A stretch of 17,169 nt of DNA from Candidatus Saccharimonadota bacterium. Lineage in GTDB: Bacteria; Patescibacteriota; Saccharimonadia; Saccharimonadales; Saccharimonadaceae. This document shows positions 7,666 through 14,920 of the stretch, one piece after another. The notes beneath the pieces are model-generated. The model ran no database searches, was not told the DNA's origin, and saw only the letters and a program-made list of their open reading frames with translations. The translations under genes were made by a program, and so were the position numbers. The stretch covers positions 1-17,169 of the forward strand of contig JAQGGY010000078.1 in the NCBI GenBank assembly GCA_028289095.1, read 5' to 3'. Each line of letters opens with the position of its first letter. The stretch's first letter is position 1.

Positions 7666-7853
7666 TAATGTAATACGCTTTTACAAGCATCGTCTTTCAC
7701 CTACTATCTTGTCCAAATCAGAGCAGTCATGCGACTATTCACATTTGTCCAAGAACCATCTTGAGCAATCTTACATCAACTTATTTGAGGAATCGAACTG
7801 TCGTCTTTTGATGATGCATTATTCGTATCCAATATTCCTCATGGAGAAAACAC

Positions 7854-9707
7854 ATGAAACAACAAAAACAAAGTACCGTAAGTCGCATTAGCCGACGCAA
7901 ATCCGAGACAATCGACCGATCAGTTCGGCGTCATCGCATTACAAAAACACGAGCGTTACTTCCCGCGCCAAACGCGCTGCGCATTATTCCACTAGGTGGC
8001 CAGAATGGTATCGGTGAAAAAAATATGATTGTCCTTGAATATGGCGACGACGCCGTCGTATTAGATTGCGGCTTCGAACTTGGCATTGATCTGCCGGGTA
8101 TAAATTACGCGATCCCCGCAACAGATTATTTACAATCAATAAAGCACAAGTTGCGCGGCTATATCATCAGTCACGGTCATATGGACCACATTGGCGGGCT
8201 CATTCATATCGCGCCTAAATACCCAGCGCCAATATTTGGTAGCCGTTTTACAATCGGCATGGTACAAACACAATTTGATAAAGCTGACGATACAGAATAT
8301 GGCTATACACCCGATACACGCATAATGGACATGGATCAGCATGAACGCATACAATTAGGCGCGCTGACGATCGAACTAATCCGTGTAACACATTCCATCC
8401 CCGAATCTTCTGCTATCGTTATCGACACGCCAGTGGGCCGAGTGATAAATACGGGTGATTTTCGTCTGGACCCTGAGCCGCTTGATACAATGCCTTCAGA
8501 TATCGCACGCTTGAAACAACTAGGCAATGAAGGCGTTTTGCTACTAATGAGCGAAAGCACCAATACTACCAGCCTAGGCCGCACCCCGACCGAGCACACC
8601 CTACAGCCAAGCTTTGAAAAATTAATTACCAATGCCACAGGCCGTGTCTTTGTGTCAATTTTTTCGACAAATATGAATCGTATACAAATGATCATTAATG
8701 CTGCGCGCGACAATAATCGTAAAGTAGCACTGGATGGTCGCAGTATGATCGCAACGGCAGAACTGGCGGTACGACTAGGGAATTTAAAAATTCCAAAAGG
8801 CACGTTAATAACAATGCGCGAAACCGCCAGCATTCCGGATCATCAGCTAGTTATTGTATGTACTGGTGGACAGGGAGAACCTGGTGCAGCAATGAGCCGA
8901 ATGGCAGTAGGCGAACATCAATACATCAAACTAAAAGCCAGCGACAGCGTGATCATCAGTAGTACCCCAATTCCTGGCAATGAACGTAGCTATCAACAGA
9001 TTGGTGATGATCTAGCGGTCATTGGCGTCAAACAATATCGTCATCCAACGCATAAAATCGATATGTCAGGGCCGCTACATGTTTCTGGACACGGTAACCG
9101 TGACGAACATGCCGAAATGATTCAGCTGACCAGACCTACTTATTTAATGCCGATATACGGCGGCGCCTTAAATCGACAGTATCACCGTCAAGTAGGCCTG
9201 GAAAATAACCTTTCATCATCACATATCTTAATGTTAGAAAACGGTGATGTGCTCGAAATCGGCGACACAAATACAATCGATATATCTAAAAAGATCCCCT
9301 CTGGTGCATTGCTCGTCGACCAAACCGGCAGTGTCGTACCGGAAATCGTAACTAAAGATCGGCTCGCGCTACAAAACGATGGTTTCGTCGTCGTCATACT
9401 AACCATTAATAAGCGGACCGGACAACTCCTCGGTAGTCCGGATATTATTACTCGCGGGTTTATTGCAGTACGTGACAATGCAAAAATAATGGAAACGCTC
9501 AGGAAAAAGGTACAACTACAAGCAGCTTCGCTTCGTCAGCCGCATACACATTTTGACCTAGTAAAGCAGCAGATCCGCGACACTGCTGCCAGACACATCC
9601 ATGAAAGCACGGGTCAAACTCCGATTATCGCCGCAGTCGTAAATGTCATTACTACACAGCGTCGAACGAATATCCTTCCAAAGCCAAGTGCTGACATACA
9701 TTCTTAG
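7854..9707 (+). CDS. rnj: Ribonuclease J (metallo-beta-lactamase / beta-CASP RNase)
   Basis: RNase J has 5'-3' exonuclease and endonuclease activity in mRNA decay and RNA maturation. The 617-residue protein opens with a basic extension of about 40 residues, as in other long RNase J proteins, then the metallo-beta-lactamase core: LGGQNGIGEKN (47-57), zinc ligands HGHMDH (107-112), H180 in VTHSIPES and D202 in TGDFRLDP. The beta-CASP region and the returning HVSGHGNRDEH motif follow, then PIYGG and the C-terminal domain. Family members usually read HGHEDH; the Met here replaces a non-ligand residue. The start has GGAG seven bases upstream (7843-7846). The gene has its own strong promoter and a long leader; no clear terminator follows, so read-through into the next gene is possible. 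Confidence 0.96.
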   Translation: MKQQKQSTVSRISRRKSETIDRSVRRHRITKTRALLPAPNALRIIPLGGQNGIGEKNMIVLEYGDDAVVLDCGFELGIDLPGINYAIPATDYLQSIKHKLRGYIISHGHMDHIGGLIHIAPKYPAPIFGSRFTIGMVQTQFDKADDTEYGYTPDTRIMDMDQHERIQLGALTIELIRVTHSIPESSAIVIDTPVGRVINTGDFRLDPEPLDTMPSDIARLKQLGNEGVLLLMSESTNTTSLGRTPTEHTLQPSFEKLITNATGRVFVSIFSTNMNRIQMIINAARDNNRKVALDGRSMIATAELAVRLGNLKIPKGTLITMRETASIPDHQLVIVCTGGQGEPGAAMSRMAVGEHQYIKLKASDSVIISSTPIPGNERSYQQIGDDLAVIGVKQYRHPTHKIDMSGPLHVSGHGNRDEHAEMIQLTRPTYLMPIYGGALNRQYHRQVGLENNLSSSHILMLENGDVLEIGDTNTIDISKKIPSGALLVDQTGSVVPEIVTKDRLALQNDGFVVVILTINKRTGQLLGSPDIITRGFIAVRDNAKIMETLRKKVQLQAASLRQPHTHFDLVKQQIRDTAARHIHESTGQTPIIAAVVNVITTQRRTNILPKPSADIHS

Positions 9708-9762
9708 GCTGCCAGGATACGTCGTTAAAGCGGTGGTTTCATAAAAGAATAAGCATACTACA

Positions 9763-9791
9763 TTGACTTTTTACACCAAATGAGGTATAAT
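9763..9791 (+). promoter_or_regulatory. Strong sigma-70-type promoter for the 178-residue unknown gene
   Basis: TTGACT (9763-9768) and TATAAT (9786-9791) are separated by exactly 17 bases, 11 of 12 consensus positions. The transcript would start near 9798, giving a leader of about 100 bases that begins with hairpin-forming sequence. Confidence 0.82.
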
Positions 9792-9797
9792 CCATCT

Positions 9798-9824
9798 AAG
9801 CAAATGCTTGTTGTCGTCAACAAG
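9798..9824 (+). promoter_or_regulatory. Hairpin at the 5' end of the leader
   Basis: CTTGTTG (9807-9813) pairs perfectly with CAACAAG (9818-9824) around a TCGT tetraloop. A competing small hairpin, AAGCA-AA-TGCTT (9798-9809), shares its last three bases with the first stem, so the two cannot form together. Placement at the predicted transcript start suggests an RNA-stabilising or regulatory role, which is inferred. Confidence 0.5.
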
Positions 9825-9885
9825 GCTGACCTGCATCGTATACATACGAAAGTAGAAGCGCTTATCCGTTCATTTCTAATTACTT

Positions 9886-9890
9886 GGGGG
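9886..9890 (+). promoter_or_regulatory. GGGGG ribosome-binding sequence that selects the ATG at 9899
   Basis: The G-run ends eight bases before the ATG at 9899 and follows directly on an in-frame TTG (9884), which makes the ATG the better start. Confidence 0.5.
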
Positions 9891-9898
9891 CGATTAAT

Positions 9899-10435
9899 AT
9901 GCCAAAGACTGACCTGCGTTATCGTAGATGGAACAACCCAAAGGCCGAGCAGAAGGCAGTAAAAGAACAGCTCAAACAGCGTGCCGTTTATTTAGAACGT
10001 CGTAATCATCTAGTAGAGATGATCGAAAATACGGTTATGCATAACGAACTACCTTACTACCTCACAGCCCCCACGGTTGATTTCATGCTTTTAGCTTTAA
10101 AGCATGAAATAGATCTGCGCCCGGGAGGCTTGTATGCTCGTCGCCCATATGCGGAATGTGCCGGTGACAGTCCACACGAACAAGGCGAACGTGCCAAGTT
10201 CATGAAGGAGGCATTCACCCTTGCGCTCACGCGCGGCAAGATCAAGCTTGACAAGCACGGTGATGAATATTTACTTCGTCCAAGGGCAGTCATCCACCGC
10301 AACGGCAAAGTAGTTTCGGATTACGCACCTACCGATGCAGAATTAGCGGTATACCGCATCGAAGATTCTGAGCCGGAGCAAGAGCGAACCCTCAGCGGAA
10401 AGTATCGTGCACTCTGCCGTAAATGGCAGCAGTGA
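9899..10435 (+). CDS. Conserved-looking hypothetical protein, 178 residues
   Basis: I do not recognise this protein. It is soluble and rich in Arg, Lys and Glu, with a helical N-terminal half, a central Pro/Gly segment (LRPGGLYARRPYAEC) and two cysteines. There is no signal peptide or membrane segment. The basic N-terminus (RYRRW) would allow nucleic-acid binding, but this is a guess. The ATG at 9899 follows a GGGGG ribosome-binding sequence at good spacing. The gene has one of the best promoters in the window, a structured leader and a strong terminator, so it is probably well expressed as a single-gene transcript. It follows RNase J on the same strand with a 191-base gap. The stop is TGA, evidence that TGA is not recoded here. 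Confidence 0.85.
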   Translation: MPKTDLRYRRWNNPKAEQKAVKEQLKQRAVYLERRNHLVEMIENTVMHNELPYYLTAPTVDFMLLALKHEIDLRPGGLYARRPYAECAGDSPHEQGERAKFMKEAFTLALTRGKIKLDKHGDEYLLRPRAVIHRNGKVVSDYAPTDAELAVYRIEDSEPEQERTLSGKYRALCRKWQQ

Positions 10436-10467
10436 CAGCGACACTAGCTGAAAACAGAGATGAACGG

Positions 10468-10508
10468 ATCGGGGTATACTAGGCAACCGCCTAGGATACC
10501 CCGATTTT
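10468..10508 (+). terminator. Strong intrinsic terminator with 17-base arms
   Basis: Left arm 10468-10484 pairs with right arm 10489-10505 with a single A-G mismatch, around an AACC loop, followed by TTTTCATTT. It lies 33 bases after the 178-residue gene. The convergent helicase gene stops at 10519, so the same hairpin could also act on that transcript, although the T-run on that strand is poor. Confidence 0.9.
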
Positions 10509-10518
10509 CATTTGGATT

Positions 10519-13308
10519 TTATTTAAAATACTTCTTGATTTCGCCTGCAGAATACAGTTTTCGATTCAACGCGAACAACACTTCTCGTCCATCATCTAAG
10601 CATAGCTGATCACCCGTTTGCGCCAGGTCGGCAACATTGTAACGGCTAGCAATCGGTACGCCACTTCTATACGCAATATGTAATTCGGCATTTCCAACTG
10701 GTATGACCGCCGGTGCATTCGCAATAATATCTTTACGCGCTTCGGCAGTCACATACGAATCAATCGATATATTCATCGCACGTATGTTATTTTCAATCTG
10801 GCTAGGATCCATGACGTCAGCTGGAGCTGCCTGTTTAATAAGAGCAACTAGATCATCATGTGTCATTTTAAACGTTCTACCATCTTCGTCTGTATACTGA
10901 CTGCCTGCTAAATGCCATAACGCTTCAAGCTCTTTTTTTATTTCGCGCAGCTGTTGCTGTGATTTACCTGGATTTTCCATTGCTGCAGAGATAACGGCAG
11001 CCCTGGTTTCTGGTGATGGAGTCGCCTCTTCTTCAACTTGGATACCTAAATCGATGCCCTGGTATAGTTGTCGTTTGACGACGACAGGTTTGCCGTCACG
11101 CCATTTAATATCACCCGTCTGCTTCCATTCACATTGACTTAATGCTACTTTCCCTAGGACGGCAATATTATCAACGACGGTTAGCGCCTCGATAATATCT
11201 TTAGGTATTTGTTCACCCTTAACATAGCGCTGAATAAGTCGCGGCGTTCCAGCAACGAATGAATGCTTGCCATGCACGACACTTCTGTTACTCAGTGAAC
11301 GCGGTTTGACGGTGTCTTTAGAAATACCTTTGTACGTATTTTCACCCGCATAGTGATAAATATTATCTGGCATACCGGCATAGATACATTGTTTTAATAG
11401 TTCGCGCTCTTCTTGATTCGGTGGAATAAGTTCGCCGATTTGCGCGCTGGATTTACGCACTACCTTCCAATAGGTTTCGCGTGCGCGTTGTACGTTTTTA
11501 ACGTCAAGGTCCAGCTCTGCAAGTTCGTACATCTTCTTGTCCTGGATGCCGATAAAAATATCCAACTGTGCAAGTAAATCCGAACTTTGTTCGTCTGTCA
11601 TACCTTTCCATCGTTTACCGGCATCATGCGTATACATCGGTAACCCACCGACTTCCATTGATGCAACGATTGCAGACATATATGAACGCATCTGTGGTGA
11701 ATATTGATCGGCTTCAATCATCATGCGTGCCGCAGATGTTCCAATTGGAAACTCGTTCATGCGCCGCCCCATTGTCGTAATCTCGCCGTTTTCGTCCAAG
11801 GCCCCCAAAACACGCAGTGAATTTTTCGCTCGCGTTATCACCGATTGATCAATCGGGTGCATAAATTTCAGCTCTGCAAAGTCAATACCCATCGCCGCAG
11901 TGCGTAGCACGTAGCGGTCAGGATTTGTACGCTGAGCTTCTGGCGTTTCGTAAGCATCAGCCTGATCTAAAGGAATATACTGCATATCTTTATCGTACTG
12001 GGCGTAATCACACCAGCCTGGCGCTGTTCGCCCGACGCGGCCAGCCCATTGGATACGATCAGCATAAGATGTCGCATATAGTGTCAAGCAACGGACGCCA
12101 TCTTCGTCAATCTCTTCGTGACGTGCATATGAACAATCGATAACACCGGCAAGCCCAGGAACCGTCAAGCTTGTCTTGGCTGTATCGGTCGCCATTACTA
12201 TTCTTAATCCTGGATAATCAGTTCTAAAAGCTTTCTTTTGATCATCGTACGCCATTTTACTATGCAAAGGAGGAAAAACGACGGTATCTGCAATTTCCTT
12301 CGGCAGGCGTTTGAATATTTCATCTGTCCAATCTTTAATTTCTCGTTTGCCAGGACATACGACCAAAAAATCTGTGGGAAGCAGCGCCCCGTCATATCCT
12401 TCAGTGACCATTTGCTTTTGCTTCAAATCTAATTCATGCATTTCAGTCGCTCGCGCTACTGCACGGTCAACAGATGTCTCATTTGGAAATTCTTTTTTCT
12501 CGACGCCAAATGTCCGGCCAGGAACTTCAATAACTGGCGGTTCTTCGCCCATGACTTCACCAAAATATTTTTGTAGGGCAGTTGTATCCATAGTGGCACT
12601 TTGAATAACAAATCGCATTTCTGGATGAGTGACGACACGCTGCCGAATCAAGGCTAACTCCATCTCGGTGTCCATACCCCATTCATGTACCTCGTCAGTA
12701 ATTAAACAGGTCTTCACCATCCCAGGATCTACATAACGTTTCGTGATGTTCGCCCGTCGGTTCTGATATCCTTGGGCATATAGCAACCCGGCAGTTACGT
12801 TACTGATGTGCGTATCGTCAGTGATCGTGCTTTTTTCGGCCGTCTGGTAGGCAGAAACTTCATGAGGTGTATTTGGCCGTCGCTCTACAATTTCATCACC
12901 AATACGCTCTGCTACTTCGCTAGCCGCGATACGTCGCGGCTGTGTCTGATCAACCTCGAAATCCAATTCATACAGATATTGTGGAACCTGCGTACTTTTG
13001 CCGCTTCCTGTTTCACCGACAATAATTGTCAGTCGGTTGTTTAATACGGTTTCTTGGATTAGTCCTTTGTACGCATCGATAGGTAATTTATTATTCCCAA
13101 GTGGTGTACGCTCAATGATTTTTGGCACTTCGCGTAATTCGTATGGAGAGTAAGCCTCTTCGTAATCGCGTCGCACCGCGTTTGCCCATTGCTCACTTTG
13201 CTGACTAGGACTGACATACTGCAGCTCGTGGCGGTAATCTTGCGATGGCGTGTTGTAGCCTTTTAATGGTGTACGATTGTTGTTTTTGTGCCCAAAGTCT
13301 CGCTGCAT
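10519..13308 (-). CDS. DEAH-box (HrpA/DHX-like) ATP-dependent RNA helicase, divergent
   Basis: A 929-residue superfamily 2 helicase. The first 70 residues are polar and disordered-looking. Motifs: Walker A GETGSGKST (98-106), Ia TQPRRIAASEV (122-132), II DEVH (205-208, DEAH type), III SAT (237-239), V TDTAKTSLTVPG (374-385), VI QWAGRVGR (420-427). HA2-like helical sequence follows at about 480-600, and the last 250 or so residues are not recognisable. The family unwinds RNA or ribonucleoprotein complexes 3' to 5'; bacterial HrpA and HrpB act on mRNA or stalled ribosomes. Motif VI has Trp in place of the usual first Arg (QRxGRxGR), but the Gln and the last two Arg are kept. The start is supported by AAGGTGAT just before the ATG. 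The exact role here is unknown; HrpA or HrpB orthology is not claimed. Confidence 0.9.
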   Translation of the reverse strand: MQRDFGHKNNNRTPLKGYNTPSQDYRHELQYVSPSQQSEQWANAVRRDYEEAYSPYELREVPKIIERTPLGNNKLPIDAYKGLIQETVLNNRLTIIVGETGSGKSTQVPQYLYELDFEVDQTQPRRIAASEVAERIGDEIVERRPNTPHEVSAYQTAEKSTITDDTHISNVTAGLLYAQGYQNRRANITKRYVDPGMVKTCLITDEVHEWGMDTEMELALIRQRVVTHPEMRFVIQSATMDTTALQKYFGEVMGEEPPVIEVPGRTFGVEKKEFPNETSVDRAVARATEMHELDLKQKQMVTEGYDGALLPTDFLVVCPGKREIKDWTDEIFKRLPKEIADTVVFPPLHSKMAYDDQKKAFRTDYPGLRIVMATDTAKTSLTVPGLAGVIDCSYARHEEIDEDGVRCLTLYATSYADRIQWAGRVGRTAPGWCDYAQYDKDMQYIPLDQADAYETPEAQRTNPDRYVLRTAAMGIDFAELKFMHPIDQSVITRAKNSLRVLGALDENGEITTMGRRMNEFPIGTSAARMMIEADQYSPQMRSYMSAIVASMEVGGLPMYTHDAGKRWKGMTDEQSSDLLAQLDIFIGIQDKKMYELAELDLDVKNVQRARETYWKVVRKSSAQIGELIPPNQEERELLKQCIYAGMPDNIYHYAGENTYKGISKDTVKPRSLSNRSVVHGKHSFVAGTPRLIQRYVKGEQIPKDIIEALTVVDNIAVLGKVALSQCEWKQTGDIKWRDGKPVVVKRQLYQGIDLGIQVEEEATPSPETRAAVISAAMENPGKSQQQLREIKKELEALWHLAGSQYTDEDGRTFKMTHDDLVALIKQAAPADVMDPSQIENNIRAMNISIDSYVTAEARKDIIANAPAVIPVGNAELHIAYRSGVPIASRYNVADLAQTGDQLCLDDGREVLFALNRKLYSAGEIKKYFK

Positions 13309-13369
13309 ATCACCTTCTCGTCATTAAGTATCAAATCATCCGGCATAACACGTTCGTGTACTGGTACTA

Positions 13370-13397
13370 AATATATAACATTTTGTAATAATAGCAA
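13370..13397 (-). promoter_or_regulatory. Candidate promoter for the helicase gene
   Basis: On the minus strand TTGCTA (13392-13397) precedes TATATT (13370-13375) by 16 bases, 9 of 12 consensus positions. The start of transcription would be near 13363, about 55 bases before the ATG. The leader contains the small inverted repeat ACACG-TT-CGTGT (13348-13359). Confidence 0.5.
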
Positions 13398-13431
13398 GGG
13401 TAATATTAGAAATTACTACATTACATATATC

Positions 13432-13464
13432 AAAAAGTCCGCCACATTTCTGCAGCGGACTTTT
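13432..13464 (-). terminator. Intrinsic terminator of the L25 gene
   Basis: AAAAGTCCGC (13433-13442) pairs with GCGGACTTTT (13455-13464) around a 12-base loop. Read on the minus strand, the stem is followed by five T's, and it lies about 20 bases after the L25 stop. This is a classical Rho-independent terminator. Confidence 0.9.
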
Positions 13465-13482
13465 GATGATAGGTTTCGTTCG

Positions 13483-14169
13483 TTACTTGGCGTCAGCTTT
13501 TGCTGCGTCGTCACTTGCTTCGGTCGTATCAGTACCGTTTTCAGATTCGACAGAACTTTCGTCTTCGGCGTCGCCACCAGCTGCATCGTTCGCCGCTTGC
13601 AATGCGCTTGGTTCGTAAACGTTTGCCACGACTAGGTCAGTGTCTTGTTCAGCATCGGCAAATTCAACACCCTTTGGTAATTTAATGTCACCAATAGTCA
13701 ACTTGTCTTCGTGCGTTGCAAGATCGATAATCGAAATTTCAAGCGCTTCAGGTAAATCTGCAGGTAATGCACGGATTTCCATTTTTTCGATCGCCTGTAG
13801 GACAATCAAACCGGCTCGTTCTGCAACACTATCGCCTACACCAACAAGGATGATTGGCACTTCAGTCACAATCTTTTCGTTCTGGTTAATTGCATGGAAT
13901 GCTACGTGTCGCAGCGTATGCTTCACAGGATCCATGTCAATAGATTTGATAATAGCAAGTTGTTTTTTACCAGCAATAGTCAAATGTACTGGTGAGTGTT
14001 TACCGGCAGCTTTGACTGCTTTTAGTGTCGCAACCGCTTGTGATTGCGTCGAGATAGGTGCGGCTTGGCCACCATACACCACACTTGGAACAAATCCATC
14101 GTGGCGCAGCTGATGTACTCGTTTACCTTCTGCTGTTCGTTCTTCTAAGTTTAATGTAATATCGCTCAT
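13483..14169 (-). CDS. rplY: 50S ribosomal protein L25, CTC/TL5 family (bL25)
   Basis: bL25 binds 5S rRNA in the large ribosomal subunit. The 228-residue protein (from the ATG at 14169) has the N-terminal 5S-binding domain (LNLEERTAEGK, LRHDGFVPSVVYGG, then MDPVKHTLRHVAF) and the second CTC domain (EVPIILVG, SVAERAGLIVLQ, LPADLPEALEI, DIKLPKGVEF). It ends in a strongly acidic, Ala/Ser-rich tail of about 40 residues, common in long CTC-type L25. The frame is open for ten more codons upstream, but GAGGAGG (14173-14179) next to the ATG at 14169 fixes the start. It has its own promoter (14198-14227) and terminator (13432-13464), so it is probably a single-gene transcript. Confidence 0.95.
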   Translation of the reverse strand: MSDITLNLEERTAEGKRVHQLRHDGFVPSVVYGGQAAPISTQSQAVATLKAVKAAGKHSPVHLTIAGKKQLAIIKSIDMDPVKHTLRHVAFHAINQNEKIVTEVPIILVGVGDSVAERAGLIVLQAIEKMEIRALPADLPEALEISIIDLATHEDKLTIGDIKLPKGVEFADAEQDTDLVVANVYEPSALQAANDAAGGDAEDESSVESENGTDTTEASDDAAKADAK

Positions 14170-14172
14170 AGT

Positions 14173-14179
14173 CCTCCTC
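14173..14179 (-). promoter_or_regulatory. Shine-Dalgarno GAGGAGG of the L25 gene
   Basis: The strongest ribosome-binding sequence in the window, three bases before the ATG at 14169. It rules out the upstream in-frame start at 14199, which lies in the promoter -10 region. Confidence 0.75.
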
Positions 14180-14197
14180 AAATTCGGTCTATCGTTC

Positions 14198-14227
14198 ATT
14201 ATACCATTTTTACTCTGTTATGGTAAA
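14198..14227 (-). promoter_or_regulatory. Promoter of the L25 gene, shared with the divergent dedA upstream DNA
   Basis: On the minus strand TTTACC (14222-14227) precedes TATAAT (14198-14203) by 18 bases, and the -10 carries a TGG extended motif. The -35 hexamer lies only ten bases from the divergent dedA ATG (14238), so the two transcription units share this DNA. Confidence 0.75.
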
Positions 14228-14237
14228 CTAAGAACAT

Positions 14238-14912
14238 ATGATTCCTGGCGTAGACTTGATTGATTTTATTAAATGGGCGGGTGTTCTCGGCATCGCTTTA
14301 GTGATTTTCGCCGAATCAGGCTTACTTATTGGCTTTTTTCTACCAGGCGACAGTCTACTATTTACCGCAGGGTTTTTAGTCTATAGCGGCTTTTTAGACG
14401 TCAATATTCACTTGCTGGTTGCGATACTATTTATCGCTGCCGTTACTGGTGATAGCGTCGGCTATTCATTCGGCCGCAAATTTGGTCCTGCTATATTTAG
14501 ACGTCCGGATTCACTATTGTTCCGACAAGAAAACATTTTAAAGGCGCAGCATTTTTACGAAAAACACGGTGGCAAGACGATCATTATCGCCCGCTTTATT
14601 CCAATTGTTCGTACGTTTGCCCCTGTGGTCGCTGGTATCGGCAAGATGGAATACAAACGCTTCCTCGCCTTTAACTTGGTTGGCGGGTTACTATGGGCTG
14701 CCGGCGTCACCTACTTGGGTTATTTTGCTGGTTCACAGTTTGAAAAAGCCGGCATCGAAATCGATACGGTACTACTGCCGATCATTATCGTTATCATCTT
14801 GCTGTCAGTACTACCGCCAGCAATTCACATCCTCAAAGACAAAAAACAACGAACTGCCATTTTTAACGGCATAAAACGCCAAATTAAAACCATCACTACC
14901 AGAAAGAAGTAA
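14238..14912 (+). CDS. DedA-family membrane protein (VTT/SNARE-associated domain), putative lipid-carrier transporter
   Basis: DedA proteins are membrane transporters; members in several bacteria return undecaprenyl phosphate across the membrane or affect lipid handling. The 224-residue protein has the family pattern: E26 in FAESGLLIGFFLPGD (24-38), GDSVGYSFGRKFG (71-83), the conserved FIPIVRTFAPVVAG (120-133) and GGLLWAAG (149-156), then a final membrane helix and a basic tail. Several hydrophobic segments span most of its length. No Shine-Dalgarno is visible at the ATG, and a -10-like TAAACT (14224-14229) ends eight bases before it, suggesting a leaderless message. The PAP2 gene begins eight bases after the stop, almost certainly in the same operon. 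Confidence 0.93.
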   Translation: MIPGVDLIDFIKWAGVLGIALVIFAESGLLIGFFLPGDSLLFTAGFLVYSGFLDVNIHLLVAILFIAAVTGDSVGYSFGRKFGPAIFRRPDSLLFRQENILKAQHFYEKHGGKTIIIARFIPIVRTFAPVVAGIGKMEYKRFLAFNLVGGLLWAAGVTYLGYFAGSQFEKAGIEIDTVLLPIIIVIILLSVLPPAIHILKDKKQRTAIFNGIKRQIKTITTRKK

Positions 14913-14920
14913 CTAAGCAT

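Noticed and set aside
7709..7891. Plus-strand frame of 60 codons starting at TTG before RNase J
   Set aside because: It overlaps the well-supported RNase J start, lacks a ribosome-binding sequence and has no recognisable features; better read as leader.
8336..8833. Minus-strand frame of 165 codons
   Set aside because: Antisense to the conserved core of RNase J; no start signals.
10433..10435. UGA recoded as glycine, as in Gracilibacteria/Absconditabacteria
   Set aside because: The 178-codon gene ends at TGA directly before a strong terminator, and the identified genes read correctly with the standard code.
13640..14113. Plus-strand frame of 157 codons
   Set aside because: Antisense to L25, whose protein family match, ribosome-binding sequence, promoter and terminator are all clear.
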